Source: Sphingomonas anseongensis (GTDB taxonomy: Bacteria; Pseudomonadota; Alphaproteobacteria; Sphingomonadales; Sphingomonadaceae). From it: DNA of 64,000 bases. How positions within the stretch are numbered: the first letter of the stretch is position 1; every line of letters begins with the position of its first letter. The translations under genes were made by a program, and so were the position numbers. Where the stretch lies: positions 1,054,001 through 1,118,000 of the forward strand of contig NZ_JAMGBC010000001.1 of NCBI RefSeq assembly GCF_023516495.1. The letters are read 5' to 3'. A model generated the notes under the pieces. That model made no database searches. It was not told the origin of the DNA and was given only the letters and a program-made list of their open reading frames with translations. Shown piece by piece: positions 61,925-64,000 of this stretch.

Positions 61925-62557
61925 TCAAAGGTCGCGGCTGAGTTCGTCCACTTCACCCATGATCGTCTGGAGCGCCGACTTGTCGGGGTCCGTCTTGTGC
62001 TGCCGGCGTGACGGCAGCTTGCCGCTGGAAAGGAGCCCTTCCAGCGCCACCCGGCCGCGCGCGACCCGGCTCTTGATTGTCCCGACGGCGCAACCGCAGA
62101 TTTCCGCCGCTTCTTCATAAGCGAAACCGCCGGCACCGACGAGGATAAGCGCCTCGCGCTGCGGCTGCGGCAGGTGCATCAGTGCGCGCTGCATGTCGGC
62201 AAGCTCGATATGCCGGTCCTGGCTGGCCGGCGCGGCGAGGATCTTCGAGGCCGTCAGCTCGTCCCATTCACCCTTGAAGCGGGCTCGGCGCATCTGGCTG
62301 AGGAAGAGGTTGCGAAGGATGATGAACGTCCACGCGCGCATGTTCGTCCCCGCCTGGAAGCGCTTGCGCGCAGCCCAGGCCTTGAGGAGCGTTTCCTGGA
62401 CCAGGTCGTCGGCCAGGTCGCGGCTTCCGGAAAGCGAGCGGCCGAAGGCGCGCAGGTGCGGGATCACCGCCGCAAGCTGATCCTTGAACTCAGGATCGGA
62501 GAGCGGAATCAGCTCTTCGGGCTTGTCAGCCGCGTCGTCGTCGTCAGTTGCGGCCAT
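61925..62557 (-). CDS. ecfG: general stress response sigma factor EcfG
   Basis: This 210-residue ECF-type sigma factor has region 2 (LRAFGRSLSGSRDLADDLVQETLLKAW, quoted partly, and MRAWTFIILRNLFLSQMRRA) and region 4 (PQPQREALILVGAGGFAYEE, CGCAVGTIKSRVARGR). The sequence is typical of EcfG, which controls the general stress regulon in alphaproteobacteria. GGGGA lies 5 bases before ATG 62557. The gene is preceded at 62651 by a small membrane-protein gene and is convergent with nepR. Confidence 0.95.
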   Translation of the reverse strand: MAATDDDDAADKPEELIPLSDPEFKDQLAAVIPHLRAFGRSLSGSRDLADDLVQETLLKAWAARKRFQAGTNMRAWTFIILRNLFLSQMRRARFKGEWDELTASKILAAPASQDRHIELADMQRALMHLPQPQREALILVGAGGFAYEEAAEICGCAVGTIKSRVARGRVALEGLLSSGKLPSRRQHKTDPDKSALQTIMGEVDELSRDL

Positions 62558-62650
62558 TATTCCCCGTCACCTTTGCTCACACGCCGCCCTGGGGGACGGA
62601 CGCTGAACCTGAACTTACCATGTTGGTTGCGGGTCAAGCGAAACAAGAGG

Positions 62651-62794
62651 TCATCCACCCAGCCCGAAAAGCAGGAGGAATATGATGACTACCAGTACGA
62701 GGCCTACGCCGAGCACATAGCGAGTCATGTGCGGAGTGGCGCCGCCGCGCGCCTCCGTGGTCGTCACATGTTCAGTTGGCTCGTTGGTGCTCAT
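62651..62794 (-). CDS. 47-residue single-helix membrane protein of the stress locus
   Basis: ATG 62794 to TGA 62651 encodes MSTNEPTEHVTTTEARGGAT, then PHMTRY and one hydrophobic helix VLGVGLVLVVIIFLLLFGLG. A short polar N-terminal part is followed by a single predicted transmembrane segment. GGAGG lies directly before the ATG. It sits between phyR and ecfG on the same strand, 93 bases upstream of ecfG, and has a consensus EcfG promoter at 62825-62849. Its function is unknown, and this placement suggests a stress-response membrane factor. Confidence 0.75.
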   Translation of the reverse strand: MSTNEPTEHVTTTEARGGATPHMTRYVLGVGLVLVVIIFLLLFGLGG

Positions 62795-62824
62795 GGCCTC
62801 CGCTCAATCCCTGTTTCCCCAGCC

Positions 62825-62849
62825 AACGCCGCTTGCGGAACCATGTTCC
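62825..62849 (-). promoter_or_regulatory. consensus EcfG promoter
   Basis: On the minus strand GGAAC (62845-62849) is followed after exactly 16 bases by CGTT (62825-62828), the EcfG-type promoter. The first start codon downstream is that of the 47-residue membrane protein at 62794, giving a leader of about 25 bases, with ecfG next. Confidence 0.75.
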
Positions 62850-62903
62850 CGACGCGCAACGATTGAGCCGACTGACCGCCCGTTTCGGCCGTTCGAAGGG
62901 ACC

Positions 62904-63701
62904 TCAGGCCGGCACTGTTGCGGCGTCGAAGAAGAGCGCCTGGGCGATCGCCGCCTTCACCGTCGACCGCTGGAACGGCTTCGTAATCAGGAAGGTCGGT
63001 TCGGGTCGCGTCCCGGTCAGGAGCCGCTCGGGAAATGCGGTGATGAAGATCACCGGCACCGAAAATTCGACGAGAATGTCGCGAACCGCGTCGATTCCGC
63101 TGGAATCGTCCGCGAGCTGGATATCAGCGAGGACGAGTCCTGGCGGGCTCTGGCGAGCCATGGACACTGCTTCGTCGCGCGTGACCGCAACTCCGGTGAC
63201 GTTATGACCCAGATCGCGGACGATCGTTTCGATGTCCATCGCGATGATCGGCTCGTCCTCGATGATGAGGACGTCGGTCAGGGTCTGACGCTCGATCTCG
63301 CTAAGCGCTTCGGCAACCAGCGATTCGACGTCGTCGGGGCTGGCGCCGATCAGGTAACCGGCATCCTCCGACGAAAATCCCTCCAGCGACGTAAGAAGGA
63401 GCGCCTGGCGCGACAGCGGTGTGATCTTCGAAAGCCGGGCGTGGGCAATGCCCTCGGCGCCGGAAATGTCCTTCGACGGCTCCTCGCCCTCCTCCACGTT
63501 GGCAGTCGACCAGATGGCGTGAAACGTCTTGTAGAGACCCAATCGGGGGTCGACGTCGCGCGGGAACTCGTCCGGCTGCGCGACAATGGCTTCCAGCGTA
63601 GCGCGCACGAAGGCGTCGCCATGGGCCTGGCTGCCGGTCAGCGCGCGCGCGTAGCGGCGCAGGAATGGCAGATGTGGCGCAAGTTCCTGTCCAAGCGACA
63701 T
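62904..63701 (-). CDS. phyR: general stress response regulator PhyR
   Basis: This 265-residue protein joins an N-terminal sigma-like domain (residues about 5-140, PHLPFLRRYARALTGSQAHGD, then LSRQALLLTSLEGFSSEDAGYL) to a C-terminal receiver. The receiver has Glu148/Asp149, phospho-acceptor Asp193 (VLADIQLAD), Thr221 and Lys241 in LITKPFQRS. Phosphorylation exposes the sigma-like domain, which captures NepR and frees EcfG. ATG 63701 has AGGAG about 10 bases upstream. A histidine kinase partner is not in the window. Confidence 0.96.
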   Translation of the reverse strand: MSLGQELAPHLPFLRRYARALTGSQAHGDAFVRATLEAIVAQPDEFPRDVDPRLGLYKTFHAIWSTANVEEGEEPSKDISGAEGIAHARLSKITPLSRQALLLTSLEGFSSEDAGYLIGASPDDVESLVAEALSEIERQTLTDVLIIEDEPIIAMDIETIVRDLGHNVTGVAVTRDEAVSMARQSPPGLVLADIQLADDSSGIDAVRDILVEFSVPVIFITAFPERLLTGTRPEPTFLITKPFQRSTVKAAIAQALFFDAATVPA

Positions 63702-64000
63702 GGGTCACGGATCTCCTAATCAGGGACGTTTCCTCCCTATTGAGGAGCGGTCCGGTCGTTGCAACCCTCGAAGGAACGGCACTCGCGTGCCGAGGCGCTC
63801 CCCCGCAGAGATATGCGTTGGAACAAAGCATCAGCCATTTGGTTTCCGCCCATGTGGCGGGGTCGCCGTCTGGTCGTTGACGAGACGGGAGCGCCAAAGT
63901 TACGGCACGAAACGGCGCTCCCTCATGGAAAACCGTTGCACTGCGCTTGATACTCGCCTCAAGGGCGAAGCGCACATACCCGCACAAGGGGGGATGGATA
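63702..64000. other. noncoding region upstream of phyR, to window end
   Basis: No convincing gene lies in this 299-base stretch. Open frames on both strands are shadows without a start signal or family resemblance. It holds the phyR leader. GGAAC at 63820-63824 is followed after 16 bases by GGTT, a near-EcfG promoter reading rightward. At the edge AAGGGGGG is followed by ATG at 63994, which could start a gene that continues outside the window. Confidence 0.4.

Overview
The window is a gene-dense, high-GC stretch of chromosome that reads as core genome of a sphingomonad (Alphaproteobacteria, Sphingomonadales). The evidence is the CtrA cell-cycle regulator, the alphaproteobacterial general stress response set PhyR/NepR/EcfG, a PopZ-type (DUF2497) protein, methionine synthase split into two genes, the leucyltransferase Bpt, and many short lipoproteins or secreted proteins of a type common in sphingomonads. 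No prophage, insertion sequence, integron, CRISPR array or rRNA was seen. Two tRNAs are present, Arg(ACG) and Cys(GCA), both with encoded CCA.

Layout: 0-5.6 kb, a secreted WGxxGxxG-tailed protein, then an operon of an M20 hydrolase, astA and astB, then small membrane, secreted and zinc-ribbon proteins and tRNA-Arg. 5.7-15.3 kb, a lipoprotein, hemB-GNAT, a lipid kinase, valS-MATE, a Usp protein, and pdhC followed by a small membrane protein and a YciA-type thioesterase. 15.3-25 kb, astD, selO, an alpha/beta hydrolase, sco-pcuAC behind tRNA-Cys, a Pcm-like protein, TolC, the PopZ-like protein and an S9 peptidase. 25-31.4 kb, the overlapping set rluA-arfB-fRMsr, then ctrA, bpt, ilvA and an amidohydrolase. 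31.4-39 kb, dsbD and a translationally coupled methionine operon: ArsR-methyltransferase regulator, metF, metH N-terminal half, metH C-terminal half. 39-48 kb, three small exported proteins and the TCA cluster mdh-sucD-sucA-sucB-lpd-PepSY. 48-53.7 kb, sppA, a second MATE pump and groESL behind a CIRCE operator. 53.7-61.7 kb, an M20 dipeptidase-like enzyme, the operon sdhB-PaaI-zapE-COG4705, and bcp-glnE. 61.7-64 kb, the general stress response locus.

Links between genes: the arginine succinyltransferase pathway is scattered (astA and astB at 2-4 kb, astD at 15-17 kb). astC and astE are not visible, and an M20 hydrolase sits where a desuccinylase would be useful. The methionine operon has a 20-bp palindrome lying inside its promoter and overlapping an apparent ATG, which moves the likely start of the regulator inward and suggests a nearly leaderless message. 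The stress locus has a consensus EcfG promoter (GGAAC-N16-CGTT) in front of an unannotated 47-residue membrane protein that precedes ecfG, and nepR is convergent with ecfG instead of preceding it.

The strongest leads are the 47-residue stress-locus membrane protein, the M20-AstA-AstB operon, the promoter-embedded methionine operator, and a strong terminator hairpin lying inside the signal-peptide codons of a lipoprotein gene. Most of the window is ordinary housekeeping sequence.
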